Part shown: piece after piece, positions 34,118 through 46,800 of the stretch
Position numbering within the stretch: the first letter of the stretch is position 1
How the letters are laid out: each line of letters begins with the position of its first letter
Assembly (NCBI GenBank): GCA_947683625.1
Contig: CANTUR010000675.1
Location: 1,645,501 to 1,709,500, forward strand
Length of the DNA: 64,000 bases
DNA from: Mallotus nudiflorus
Taxonomy: Eukaryota > Streptophyta > Magnoliopsida > Malpighiales > Euphorbiaceae
Reading direction: 5' to 3'
Program-made: the position numbers and the translations under genes
The notes under the pieces: model-generated
The model's database searches: none
What the model saw: only the letters and a program-made list of their open reading frames with translations
What the model was told of the DNA's origin: nothing

Positions 34118-35768
34118 ATGGATTATGTTGATTTTGAAGTAACTAGAATTACAATGCATGCAGATTGTAGCTTTGAAGAAATAGTGAAAATACTATCAAA
34201 TCAGCTACAAATTGATGGACAATTGTAAAAAATGATCATTCAGTATAAAGTTAGAGATGGTTATCCACCTTTAAACATACAAGATGATGCAATAATGTTC
34301 TTCTATTTGTAGGTAAAGAAGAAAGAATCAGATTTCATAAAATTTCCCATATGTATCAATGTTGTTGATAAACACTTTTAAGATAAAAGCTTCAATAACA
34401 ATAACATGTTGCAAATTCAACAACAATCAACATCTCAAGCACAACAAATGTTAGCTTCTGAACACAACTCATCAAATACAAAAGAAAATAATTAGCCTAT
34501 AGATTTTATGGATTATGCAAACATAATGACTGCATTAATTCTACATCAATAAAGCATAAATAAAAATAAACAACTAGAATATGATAGTGAAGAATCTTCA
34601 ATAATATGCATTGCAACAACAACAAAACTTGAAGAAGGAAAAATGTACAACAACATATAAGATTTCAAGAAAGCATTAAAGTTTTACACAATCAACAACC
34701 ACTTTCAGTTCAAAATAATAAGATCAGACAGAGAGATGTATGTTACAAAATGTTGATTGTGTAAAATCAAAGTATCACATCATTAAAACCATATACAAAC
34801 CAGGAGATATAGTCAAAGAAATGAGAGAAGAATATGGGATCAACATCAACTACTTAAAAGCTTAAAGATCAAGAGAAAAGGCACTTCACATATTAAGAGG
34901 CAAACTGAACGAATCCTATGCAATTTTACCAAGTTTCCTATATATGTTGAAGATAAGAAATCCGGGATCAGTTGTTCAACTTGAAATAAAAAGTAACCAA
35001 TCATTCCTCTATGTCTTTATGGCTCTTAATGCATCAATAAAAGGATGGAAATATTGCAGACCTGTTGCAGTGGTTGATGGCACATTTTTAAAAGGAACGT
35101 ATGATGGCACATTACTTTTAGTAACAACATAAGATATTGCTGGTAAAATCTTTCCTCTAGCTTTCTCCATTGTTGACTCTGAAAATGATGTATCTTGGGA
35201 ATGGTTCTTTACAAAAATAAAAGAAACATTTGTTTGTAGATAAGAAATAATCATTGTTTCTGACAGACATGATAGTATAAAAAAATCAATTAGAAAAATA
35301 TACCCTAAAGCTGCTCATAGTTTCTGTATGTATCATCTTTTAAACAACCTGAAGAATAGCTATAAAAAAAATTCAAAATGCATTAAGGATTCATTTTATC
35401 TGGCACTAAAGGCATACACTGTTGAAGAATTTGAGTGCCATATGAATGAATTGGATAAGATTGATGAAAGAATTAGGCCATACCTCTACAACATTAGCTA
35501 TCACAAATGGGCTGGATCTTTCTCAATCAACAATAAATACTCAACAATGACTTTAAATATAGGTGAATCATTCAATTTAGTTATTGCAGAAGCTAGAGAG
35601 CTACCGATCATAACATGATTAGAGTATTTATGTTCTTTAGTAGAAGATTGGAGCTATACAAATAGGAACAATGCAAGATCAACATTCACAAAGCTTGTAA
35701 AAATGCCATAAGATATGATAAATGAGAATTATATGAAAAGTCTAAAACTTCAGGCTAAATTTTTCATA

Positions 35769-35812
<44 letters not shown>

Positions 35813-36503
35813 GTTATTGATTGTTATTGATTTTTATTGATTGTTGTTGATTTGTTGTTTGCGGTTTCTTTTTTTACTTAAATTTAATGAAATCTTATGT
35901 TTTTTAATTTTTTTTTGGTTTCCTGCCTTATTTTTTTGTTATTGATTTTTGTTGATTTTTGTTGATTTCAATTCTTTTTTCAATTACTGTTAATGTAATT
36001 ATTATTTTTTATTGCTTTTTATTGTTTTATAATGTAATATTTTTACTTACAAATAGGTCAAACCTTCAACTAAAGACATATTCACTATGTATGACTTCAA
36101 CGAAGCATTTATTGTGAACCTGCAAGAAAGAAAATGCAGCTGCAATAGATTTTAAATTGATCAACTACCATGTACACATGCACTTGCAATTTTGAAGCAA
36201 ATGAACCAAGATCCTTACAAGTATTGCTCAAATTTCTACACAAAGGAAGCATTATTAGCAACATATGAAGAAACAGTACATCCAATTCCTAATAAAACAA
36301 AACAGTACATCCAATTCCTAATAAAACAACTTAGAACATACCAATTCAAGAGCAGTAAATAAAAGTACAACCACCAGAAGGAAGAATTAAAGTTAAGACT
36401 AAAGAAAAGAAGAATCAAAGCTCCATGGGAATACACATGACATAACAAGTGTGGAAAATGTGGACAGCTTGGACATAACAGAAAAACATGTAGAACGCCA
36501 TAA
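34118..36503 (+). pseudogene. MULE (Mutator-like) transposase, decayed
   Basis: A broken transposase that would have cut and moved a Mutator-like element. From the ATG at 34118 the N-terminal region (VTRITMHADCSFEEIV) is of the type preceding MULE transposases. The catalytic MULE domain follows: RPVAVVDGTFLKGTYDG at about 35060-35110, FSIVDSENDVSWEWFF at 35164-35211, a second acidic site SDRHDS at about 35258-35275, and the conserved ESFN at about 35562-35573. A SWIM zinc finger (CSC...CTHALAIL) is at about 36135-36195, and a terminal CCHC knuckle CGKCGQLGHNRKTC at about 36450-36492, before the stop at 36501-36503. In-frame stops occur in several places, for example just after the TYDGTLLLVTT segment near 35130 and within the SWIM finger. 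A segment at about 35754-36056 rich in TTA/TTGTTGATT looks like an intron. Order and domains match MULEs; it is inactive. Confidence 0.87.
35754..36056 (+). other. Probable intron of the MULE transposase
   Basis: Coding-like sequence stops after KSLKLQ and resumes with VKPSTKDIFTMYD. The interval is T-rich, contains a (TTA)n tract (about 35774-35812) and ends TTACTTACAAATAG, a good acceptor. The donor would be GC rather than GT, so it is either a GC-AG intron or has a mutated donor. Confidence 0.5.
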
Positions 36504-36699
36504 TAAAGAAATAAAAAAATTATTGTTCATCATTTGTTAAAAAAAATTAAACATTGATATTTCAAATTTTGATATATTCAAAGATTGTCATTGTTAGTCA
36601 ATAAATATATCTGCTTTAGATTAAATATTCAATGTATTTTATTTCAGTTATAATTTTATACTAGTTTTAATTGTAGGAAACAAATAAACACAAATAAAC

Positions 36700-37340
36700 A
36701 AAAATAAAAACAATAGTAAACAACAAAAGAACTAACCTTATTAGTTCTTTTTATTAATTTTATAAATTAATTATGAAATGCTTGTATCAAATTTAAATAT
36801 TTTTTAACATTTTCTTAAACAAAATCAACAAAATAAACACAAATAAACAAAAATCCAAACAATAGTAAACAGTAAAAGAACTATCTTTATTAGTTCTTTT
36901 TATTCATTTTTTAAATTAATTATGAATTGCGCGTATCAAATTTAAATATTTTTTAACATTTTCTTAAACAAAATCAATAAGATAAACAAAACTGAAACAA
37001 CAGAAGAACAACACAAAACTACAAAATATTATCACCTTAATCACTATTACTTAATTTTCAAATTAATTATCATTTTTTTATTTTATTTATTCATTTTTAA
37101 CAATTTTATAACAGTTAAAGAAAGAAAAAAAAAAGCAACAAAAATAAACCAAATCAACAAATGCAAAAAAATAAAAATAAAAACAGTAAAAAATTATAAA
37201 AATATTCTTCACTATTAATAATTTTTAAGGTTAATTATTATTCTCTCATATTATAAAAAGTTTTATAATTTTTTTTTTAGTTGTTGGAATGGAAAATCAA
37301 CAGCAATCAACAAAAATAAACAACATAAAACAGTAAAGTA
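36700..37340. repeat. Tandem ~149-bp repeat between two convergent genes
   Basis: The word AAAAGAACT starts at 36725 and again at 36874, spacing 149, and both units share TTATTAGTTCTTTTTATT and the following TATCAAATTTAAATATTT. Two weaker copies appear to follow near 37020 and 37185. The array occupies the gap where the MULE transposase (+) and the ULP1-like gene (-) converge. Confidence 0.75.
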
Positions 37341-37462
37341 AACAAAGAAATAGAGAAGAACCATACTACATTAACAATAATAACTGTACATTGTATTTAA
37401 AACATAAAACTAAACTATGTATAAACAAAAATTAAACAATAAAAAGTTCAACATTCAGTTCT

Positions 37463-40400
37463 TTAAACTTCAACATTCACTTTTTCAATCTCCTCCTCTT
37501 TTTCACCTTCAAAGTCTACTCATAATCATTAACAATTTCACATTGAACCTTCTTCATACCATAAGTATAGAGAGAATATGCAAGCCTACTTCAGTAAACT
37601 TCAACTTCAAAATTACTTCCAATTTTCTTTCCATAAGCTAAATATTCAGCATAAGTAGCAACAAAGGCTACTCAATCACTATAAAGAACATTAAAAAATA
37701 AATTTAATAAAGAAAAAAATATTAATAAAATCTTACATTGCAGTCTATTGTGGCAAATTATCAACCATTTGAATACTAAAAGAATATGAAGCCCTTTTAT
37801 TTGCATATGGTCCAACATCACAATCAATATCTTTACGGCCAATAAAAAATTAATCTTTAAAAAAATAAAGGAAGCATCACACTGTAACTCTTCACAACTT
37901 CAAGAACAAGAGCATCTCCACAAGCAGACCTCAAAGAATTATGCATATAAAAATAGCAGTCCTTAATGTTCAGCCTACTAAGAACCCAGTGCTGTTAAGA
38001 ATGTATATGAATTGGAAATAAGATATTATCAACGTTAACCTAAGGCTTGGGATAAAAAATAGTTTCACCTAAAATATACTGAGTGACCAATTTTTCAAAA
38101 CTAAATAAAAAATCCTTATACTTTAAAAAATTAAAAAACTCTCTCTGAATAGCCTCATCAAATAATGTATCTGCTATAACGAACGAAATAATAAAGTTTG
38201 GAGAGAAATTGGTCTTCTTTCTCAAGTAATAAAAAATAACATCAAGGTGCTGTAAAATTTAAAAAAAAAACAACAATTATTAACAAATTTTTTTTTTTAA
38301 AAAATATAGTGCTAGAAAGAAGCTCCCTAATGTAGCATAGGGAATGAAACTAAGTTTTTGAACATATAATAGCAACATCAAAGTTGAACCCAGGATCAAT
38401 CTTCTCATGTTTCTTAATGTATTTAACATTCGATCTACTAAAAATAATTAAAAAAATCATAAATAAAAATAATATGCATAAAATAAAATAAAAAGGCATA
38501 TAGAATTACTTTTTCTTCTTCCGCTTCAATAGTCATTAATCAATCCAAGTGTTAAAAATACAAAGATCTTTATAACTTGGACCATCCTCAACATTCTCAT
38601 TAAATGGACAACTTCAAGAAGAAGTTTTAGAAGGCTAAACAACTTCTTTACTACCTGCAATAGATTTAGTAGGCTCCACTTCTTCTTTCCTACTTGCACC
38701 AAACTTAAACTCAGTAAGAAATGGAGATTTAAAAAAAACACTAGGCTTTGCAACCCTCTTTTGATAAACCATAATTTTAGAAACAAATGAAAAATAAACT
38801 GAAATAGGTGGAATAAATAGAATAATCTCCTACTTGGATTAAAATCTTCACACTCCTATATATATATATATATATATATTCAAAAAGCAAAAAAAAAAAA
38901 AAAAACAATTTACGTTAGTCAAATTGCTAACAAGAGTATCAACCTTTCCAAAAACGTATCTTCAGAATCTAAATCATTAGAGATAACAGAATGAAGACCC
39001 TTAGGAGTAGCAACATTAACATCAACATCAACATCAACATTTAAAGCAATATCATTTGTAACCTTTTTTCCTCAATAATCTTTGTTTCACCTTGAGTCTT
39101 CTTTTTATCTTCACTATGAGAATGAATTTCATATTTATTTTTTTCAACCTTGCTTTCTTTCTTCTCCTCATCAACCTTTAAATTCTCATAAAAAAACATA
39201 ATCTTTTTCAACATCATTAACATCCACAACACCTTCATCAACATTTAAATTGTCATCATTAATAACTTTAATAAAGTCATTAGAAGTAGACTTCAACTTC
39301 TTTTTAAGAATTTTATCTAACTTTGCATCTAAAATAGAAAGCTTCTCATCAAATTAACTCTTCAATGAAGAAATTTCTCTATCAAACTTGTTAGACAAAT
39401 TGTCAATTTTCTTCATCAAAACACAATCACTAATAAAACTAAAGGATTGAGCATCAAATGCATCCTTTTTGGAAGTAGACTTCAGAATTATTTTTTATTT
39501 ATGAAAAACAGGTGCTAACTCAAAGTCATCTGCACTGTCATCACCTTCAACAAAAGCTTTCGCATCCTTATGGATACTAGAAGACTTCAATTTTTCGTCA
39601 TTTTCTTTGTAGAAAAATTGACTCAAATTGAACTTCCCAAGTTCAACAGTAGAAGGAACAATATTACTCAACTTTAACTATAAAAAATAACAAATAAATT
39701 TTAAAAAATTAAGATTTTAAAAAATATAAACTAAAAACAACAAAAATCTAAAAAAATTTACCTGAGAAGAATCTAAATTGAGAATCTCATAATTAAGCTT
39801 CTTAAAACTCGAAATAATATCTATATGTCAATTAAACATATGAGAAATTACAAAACCCCCATGATAAGCTAACGCATTCTTACAATACTCATAGCATTCA
39901 TAAAATCAAACTTGAAGAGCTAATGGAAATCCATTAAGCTTGTAATAATAATTACCAACCCTTTTCTTATGAAGCCTCAACATCCTTCCCTTTATAGATT
40001 CCAGAGTAAAAGAAAAAAACATCTCTACCCCAATAATATTCATTAAATAAACCAACATTTATAATATAAAGATATGCTTTAATAATAAATTTATCCTTTG
40101 GTGATGTAACAAATACATCATTACAAAATAAAGCACTGCAATCTTCATAGCATCTTCATCACATTCAAAATTTTTAGAAAAAAAATATTCTTTAATAGCT
40201 TCTCTCTTAACTTTATCAGCACCATCAGAATACTTTTCAATCAAAGTATTTTTCTTATATTTACCAATACCACTTCTATCAAAATCATCAACACATTAAA
40301 GACCAGTAATAATGCCAAACTTTTTAATAGAAAACCTTATATTAGAACCACCAACACAAAACCAAATCTCATCATTAGCAGGATAGCTAACCTCCCTCAA

Positions 40401-40538
40401 CAACAGGCAATGCACAACCTAACCTTGAAGTTTTAATTCCTTCAAATCCAAAAATTACCCAAAATAGGTACTTCCAAACATCTTTAGTTGATTTTCAATT
40501 AAATGCTCATTTATCTTCATAATCACAATATTGTTCAT
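37463..40538 (-). pseudogene. ULP1-like C48 cysteine protease with DUF1985 (Kaonashi-MULE type), decayed
   Basis: This gene, read right to left, has the architecture of the ULP/SENP-like genes carried by Kaonashi MULEs. A DUF1985 region lies at about 39800-40538 (start MNNIVIMKINEHL; later FCVGGSNIRFSIKKFGIITGL, and WGRDVF). A long, charged low-complexity middle follows (about 38060-39780). The C48 protease domain is at about 37540-38060: the catalytic His is in QHWVLSRL (codons 37986-37991 for HW), the position of the catalytic Asp is altered (MHNSL where families show YDSL-like sequence), and the cysteine block follows a 58-bp GT-AG intron (37679-37736). The codon expected to encode the nucleophilic Cys is TGA (37672-37674), followed by AFVATYAEYLAYGKK. 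Further stops occur elsewhere. It converges with the MULE transposase at 34118, which supports one ancestral mobile unit. Such proteases process SUMO-like modifiers; this copy cannot. Confidence 0.82.
37679..37736 (-). other. 58-bp intron in the ULP1-like pseudogene
   Basis: On the minus strand GTAAGATTTT (donor) to TTCTTTATAG (acceptor) separates the segment ending VDNLPQ from the cysteine block. Both splice sites remain canonical although the coding frame is dead. Confidence 0.65.
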
Positions 40539-40559
40539 GTTTGTACAAACTCTACTCTT

Positions 40560-41030
40560 AAAATGGGCTTTCAGTTTGATGAAATATTCAAATTTCAAAA
40601 AAAAAAGGACAAAAAAATTAAAATTTAAAAAATTTATAAATCAACAAAAAAATAACACAAATTAACATCATAAAAGATATAATAATTGTTAGAAGAAAAA
40701 TAAAACACAATTAACAAAAATAAACAAGGGAAAAATCAATAAACAAAATTAACAACAACAACAACAATCAACCAAAATTTATCTTTGATTTATAACTATT
40801 ATATAGAAAAATTAATAATAATAATATGCAGTACCTTAAAGGAAACATCAATTCCCTTCGAAGCTCCTTCATTCAACCTCATCTGCTTCTTTTTAGAAAC
40901 TTTAGCAGCATGCTTCTTCTTTTTAAAAAATTTACCTTCACTCTTCTTTATAGACAATGAAGAACAAGTGACATTCTTCTTAACTAACAGAGGAGAAGAA
41001 GAAACGCCTTTCTCTAAACTATAAGAAGAA
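40560..41030. other. Leader of the ULP1-like gene
   Basis: A-rich on the plus strand (T-rich in the sense of the ULP1-like gene) with many AATCAACAA words, mirroring the leader of the convergent transposase. No gene supported. Confidence 0.4.
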
Positions 41031-44000
41031 CGAATACTAACTTTACCTATTTCTAAGAATTTAACCTAAACTGAAAGCCAAGAAGTGAATAATGACACTG
41101 ATAATAAGAAGAAATGAAGTTAAAAAAACAAAGAAACTATCAAAACTATCAAAAAACTAAAAGACCATGATGTTGAAGAAAGCCATCTTTGCATGCAACA
41201 AAATCAAAATGCAAAAAAAGTGCGCTAAACCTAGAACAAAAAGAAAAGATGAAAAGAAGGCTAAAATTGAAAAGCTAAAAAACATAAATGAACAGAACAA
41301 TTGGGCCAGGCCACAAACGAAATTAAATTGGTTAAATGGGCTACTAGGTGAAATTTTCTCTTAATTAAATGGGTTAGAACCTAACATGAGCTTAAGGCTC
41401 AAAGCAAATAAAAATATAAAAAAAAACCAATAAAACAAATAATCAAACAAAACATTCACACTTGATTTCTAAACCCTACATCAATTATATGCAACCCTAA
41501 TTGATCTACTACCTCATTAATTTTAATTAAAGTTTACCAAATGAACCCTAATTTACTAATCATTTTTGAAGTGTAGAAAATTAAAGAGTTTCATTATTCC
41601 CACTATCAAGGCTATTACAAAATCTACCAAAAATAATAAAGAAAATAAATTAAATAAATTCAAGACCTAAAAAAATAATAAATAAATAAATTAGATAGAA
41701 CAAAATAAAAAAAAATACATAAAAATTAAATTGGATCTTGATTCTTGGTTTTCATTCATGGATTTTCCATAAGATTTTCTTAGTTCAATTATGTGTTCAT
41801 CATCACAGAAACATGAAATACAAAGAATAAAAAACAAAAAGATTAGAATGAATTAAAATAATAATCAAAGAAAATTAAATAAAATTAAAATAAAGAAAAA
41901 CAATATCAAAGAATTAAACAAATAAACATAGGGAAGTAACAAAACTAATAATAAATGAAACAAACAAACAAAAATCAATAAAATAAAAAAGGTAAGAAAC
42001 AATGAATAAACAAACAAAACAAACAAAACAAAAAAAATTAACAAATTATGCTTCCAATCGAAAATTGAATTTTCTGATTAGAGATAAAAAAAAATAGTAG
42101 TTAAACAAAATTAAATCAAATTAAAATCAGATAAAAAAAAAGTAGATGAAAATGATTTAATAGATGCAGTATTGATTCCCCTCATAGGGTGATCGCCATT
42201 AATGGAAGCTTGTGACTTTTGATGTTTGTGAGTTTTTGTTGTGATTTTAGGTTTTTGGATCTGATTATGACCAAGAACTAAAAAAGTATGTAAAAATTTT
42301 AAAAAAGAATCTATGTACTTTGGCTTATGGCTAAGAATAAAAAAAAAAGGTAGAGAAAAAGTAATTAAAAGCCACCCGTCCCGGTCCGTTCCGTTGTCTT
42401 CCTTTTGTGAAAAGAAAATGAGACGAATATATAGAATTTAGTTCTATAACCCTAAGTTAGGTTCAGAATAAAAATCAAATAAAACAATTTTTTTATTTAT
42501 CTAATAAAAAACAAATTTATCAATATATTTATCTAATAAAAAAATAACAACCAATAAAAATAAGGATAAACACATAAATAAATTAAATTAAATTAAATTA
42601 TAATTTTAAAAAATAAATTATAGAGTGTCGTCCAAAATGTGGATTTCCAATTGAAAATTTTTTTTCTTGGCCAATGATAGCCATCTGCGTGGCCACTTTT
42701 GGCCATAACCAAAAAAAAAATTTGCAATTTGAATTGTTTTCCATTGAATTGGGCCAACTTCGGCACAATTCAACCTTTTTATTTATTTATTTATTTTGAA
42801 AATTTATTTTTTATATTTTTTTATTTTAAAAAATTAAATAAATTTAAAAATAGATACTAAAAATAATTTACAATTTAGTTCCAAATCAATAAATCAAATC
42901 CAATAAACTTAATTTCATTGTCAATTTTCATCATTGAGTCCTCTATCGCATCCAAATACAAATCATTCAAAAATTGAGTACTTACATGATTGTTATATTA
43001 AGTTATAGATTATCGATAATAAAACTAATTAATTAAAATGAACACATTTCTAAATGCTTCATAAAAAATAATCTTATATATATATAGTTTATGCTCTCTT
43101 AATATACACATACAATTTATGTACTTTTGATAATAAGAACTAAAAAATCAAAATAAATAAATTTGAAAATGCTTAACCAAACAAATGCAGTTATATATAT
43201 AGACACACAAACACACACAAATAGAAAGAGAAAAAAGAAAGGGAGAGAGAAAGATAAGCAGGATTAAGCACAAACAAAATAGCAAAGTGACTGGGCTATT
43301 ATTTTAGGGTTGATATATAGAAAAAATTAAAATATTTTTTTTAACAAAAATTGTTTTCTAGTCATCTTTTAAAAACTGCAAGCAAATAAAGGAAAACATA
43401 TTTTAATAAAAAAAATCTTGTAGTTGGAGGAAGAACAAAAAACAACAATCAAATTAAAAAGAAGAAACATAAAACAACAAACAAAGCAACAGGATATATG
43501 AAAACAACCAAAAAAAATATTTAACCATCGCAAAAAAAAGGGTTAGATGTTCAGCTACGAATAAGTTGACTCCAACAATATCAGCCCTAAGAAACAAAAA
43601 ACATTTTTCTAAGAAATAAAAGGTAGAGAAAAAAAAATCAATAATGAATAGAGGAAACATGGATTTCAGAGAATCTTTAAAAAAAAATTATGGCAACAAC
43701 AAAATAAAAAAAAAAAAAAACAAAGAAGCTCACAACATCATACAACAACAAAAACAGAAAAAAAAGATGCAGAATTGTGTGCATTATAAATTTTTTAAAA
43801 AATAATATAATATGAAATAGAACATGAGAAAGAGCAATTAATGGAAAAAAAAGCGATAATAAATAAAAGGAAAGAGAAATAGTAAGTATGATATTTAACT
43901 ATGTTGCACACACTTCTATAAAAAATCATGTTCTGTGTGGGATATGTTTTGAACATTAACACATCTCGAATAGTTATCCGAAATGTTTCAGGGCGCTTCT

Positions 44001-44579
44001 AAAAATTAAAAAGAATGTTAGGACCGTTTTAAAAAAAGAAAAGAAAAAGAACACACGTGTTCCTTTTAATCGTACGTATCTTTTATCTTATTGCTTAACG
44101 CTCTTCAATTCCTTCATTCTCCCAAATTTCACTACTCAATTCTCAATATTCTGATCAACAATGTTTACAAGGCTTCGTCAAGAACTTCAATGAAAATATC
44201 AATGAGAATATTGACAGTGAAAATGTTAATTAAGTAGAAGATTCTATAATCTAAAATTGCTAATAAATATTATAAATGAAGTCTTGATATATTAATGTTG
44301 CTTATGAGTATTATGATTTTATTGTTAATTTTAAGTAGAATTAGATAGAAAATTATTTATTTGTTATTGAAAAAATTATATATAATTGAAATGTTATTGT
44401 TTTATTTATGTTATAAAATAATATGATTACATATTAATAAACTTTAAAAAAACAAAATAAATGCACATGCATGTAAAAAAATGGAAATTTTTTTTTATCA
44501 TGACACATACAATATGTAACTTAATAAATAAACACAAAAACCAACATATTTCTTCCTCTGAGATTCAAAAAAACACATG
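41031..44579. other. Intergenic, no gene seen
   Basis: AT-rich DNA with homopolymer A runs, a mixed AC/AG-rich tract at about 43200-43255, and no supported gene. Open frames at 41167-41364 and 43454-43660 are lysine- or phenylalanine-rich low-complexity translations. Confidence 0.4.
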
Positions 44580-46800
44580 CGAAGAAAATATAGATGGTTT
44601 CCTTTATACCAGCAAAAGGGAAAAAATAAATAAATACATAAATGAAATAAAATAATAATAATAGACAAAAGATGCATTAACATAGAGGAGAAAAATTAAA
44701 AAATTATTTTTAGTTTGAAAGGAAAACATAAACATAAAAAACTTAGGGGTGATAAAAAACGACATAACAACACATATGCTAGCCGAACACCAGCCGCCAC
44801 AATCGAATGTGTTACAGGGTCAATTTCTCACACTTAGAAATTCGGCCTGTAAGGCAACTAACCTTGCACACACTTAGTTCAGCCACACACACACAAATAG
44901 AGGTTTAAGTACTTAGCCAAATTTTCAGGCTATTAAGTTATGAACACAATTTAATCTTAATCAATTCGATTTAATGGCAACACGATATATAGGAATCACT
45001 CCCAACCTATTTATTCAACTCATAATAATCAGGATACAACAATGGGACTACTCATACAGAAATTTCCAAGCACACATACTGCTTATATATAGTACATAAC
45101 AGTTACAAAGGTGGTTACATGATGCAGTTTTGCTTCCCCCTATTTTTAAGGTGGCAGTTGACACCCCCAATTGCCATAGGGATAATTTATAGACATCCTA
45201 GCAAACTGTCTTGCCAAGTTGGCAATCTTCATATGTGCTAAATCTTCATCCCACAATTTTAGGAAGCAACCATAACCGCCCTCAACTGCCAAGCCTGTTC
45301 TGCCAATCATAATCCTTGCTCAACCAGCCAATGTCCATGTGCCAAATTTGCATGCCCATCATCCAGCTACTTGGCCAAGTGCCAATGCTAGCCTTGCACA
45401 CTCGTTGTGCTATCCAAGTAGCCTTATCCCTACTCAAACCATACAGCCACACGTTGCCTTAAGCCACATTACATTGTTTGATGCCCATCGCATCTTGACA
45501 AGGCTGTGCCAAGGAACAATGCCAAAATCCTCGGCAGCAGCACAGACTCAACTCTCAATGGGCTAACAGAATATTCCCACCAAATCAGAGAGCAAAATAA
45601 CAAATGTACATTAAAAAAATTAAGACAAATTATTATAACCGAGGAAAATAAATAAATTACAAAATATAAAATGAATAAAAAAGCTACTTGATAACTCATG
45701 ACTACACTTGAAAAAAATAAAAAATTCCTTTTTTCCAATTTAAAGAAGCCTAACAGGAACGCAACTAAAAATGGAAAAAAAATTCTCCTATATTTAAAGT
45801 AAGGAAAAAATTAGCCATCCCCATAATCAATATAATTTCTTCTCAACTTCAGAGGAAAAAAAATAAAGAAAAAAAAAAAGATAAATTGAAACTGCATCAT
45901 GTCCATGCAAAAGATTTGAAATAAAAAAAATTAAACAAAACATGCAACGGGGAAGAGAAAAGGCGACACAACCATTTGAAAGAGATAATTTCCTTTTTTT
46001 AGGAGAAAAAAAAGTGGATGGAAGAAAGATAGTAGACATGAAAAAAAGCGAGAAGACTAAGGAAGAAGAAAAAATATAGACGGTTTCCTTTATACCAGCA
46101 AAAGGGAAAAAATAAATAAATTAATAAATACATAAACGAAATAAAATAATAATAATAGACAAAAGATGCATGACCATAGAGGAGAAAATGTAAAAAATTA
46201 GTTTTAGTTTGAAAGGAAAACAGAAACATAAAAAACTTAGGGGTGACAAAAAATGACATAGCAACACATATGCTAGCCGATCACCAGCCGCCACAATCGA
46301 ATGTTCCCACCAAATCAGAGAGCAAAATACCAAATGTACATTAAAAAAATCAATACAAATTATTATAACTGGAGAAAATAAATAAATTACAAAAATATAA
46401 AATGAATAAAAAAGCTGCTTAATAACTCATGACTACACTTGAAAAAAATAAAAAATTCATTTTTCCAATTTAAAGAAGCCTAACAGAAACACAACTGAAA
46501 AAAAAAAATTCTCCTATATTTGAAGTAAGGAAAAAATTAGCCATCCCCATAATCAACATAATATCTTCTCAACTTTAGAGGAAAAAAAAACAAAGACAAA
46601 AAAAAAGATAAATTGAAACTGCATCATGTCCATGCAAAAGATTTGAAACAAAAAAAAATAAACAAAACATGCAACGGGGAAGAGAAGAGGCGACACAACC
46701 ATTTGAAAGAGTTGATTTCCTTTTTTTTAGGAGAAAAAAAGTGGATGGAAGAAAGAGAGTAGACATGAAAAAAAGCGAGAAGACTTAGGAAGAAGAAAAA
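44580..46800. repeat. 0.73-kb tandem duplication, first copy split by an insertion
   Basis: Copy 1 is 44580-44809 plus 45569-46066; copy 2 is about 46067-46800. They share, in the same order, TATACCAGCAAAAGGG, AACACATATGCTAGCCGA, CAGCCGCCACAATCGAATG, CCCACCAAATCAGAGAG and AACATGCAACGGGGAAGAG. Differences are scattered at a few percent with small indels. The purine-rich end of copy 1 runs directly into copy 2. No gene is evident in the unit. Confidence 0.88.
44810..45568 (-). mobile_element. 759-bp solo LTR, minus orientation
   Basis: Present in copy 1 and absent from copy 2 of the tandem duplication, so its limits are read directly. It starts TGTTACAGGG and ends GGGCTAACA, flanked by GAATG (44805-44809) and GAATA (45569-45573). 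On the minus strand it reads TGTTAGCCC...CCTGTAACA with a TATATAAGCAG box near 45087-45097 and GAATAAATAGG near 45010, the layout of an LTR promoter and polyadenylation region. No internal retroelement sequence adjoins it. Family not determined. Confidence 0.85.

Noticed and set aside
44498..44683. Frames at 44498-44683, 45827-46333 and 46575-46766 that look like homologous membrane proteins
   Set aside because: They resemble each other only because the DNA is duplicated, and they are T-rich translations without a fixed frame.
45339..45566. 75-residue plus-strand frame in the solo LTR
   Set aside because: The LTR is in minus orientation; the frame begins on TTG and has no domain.
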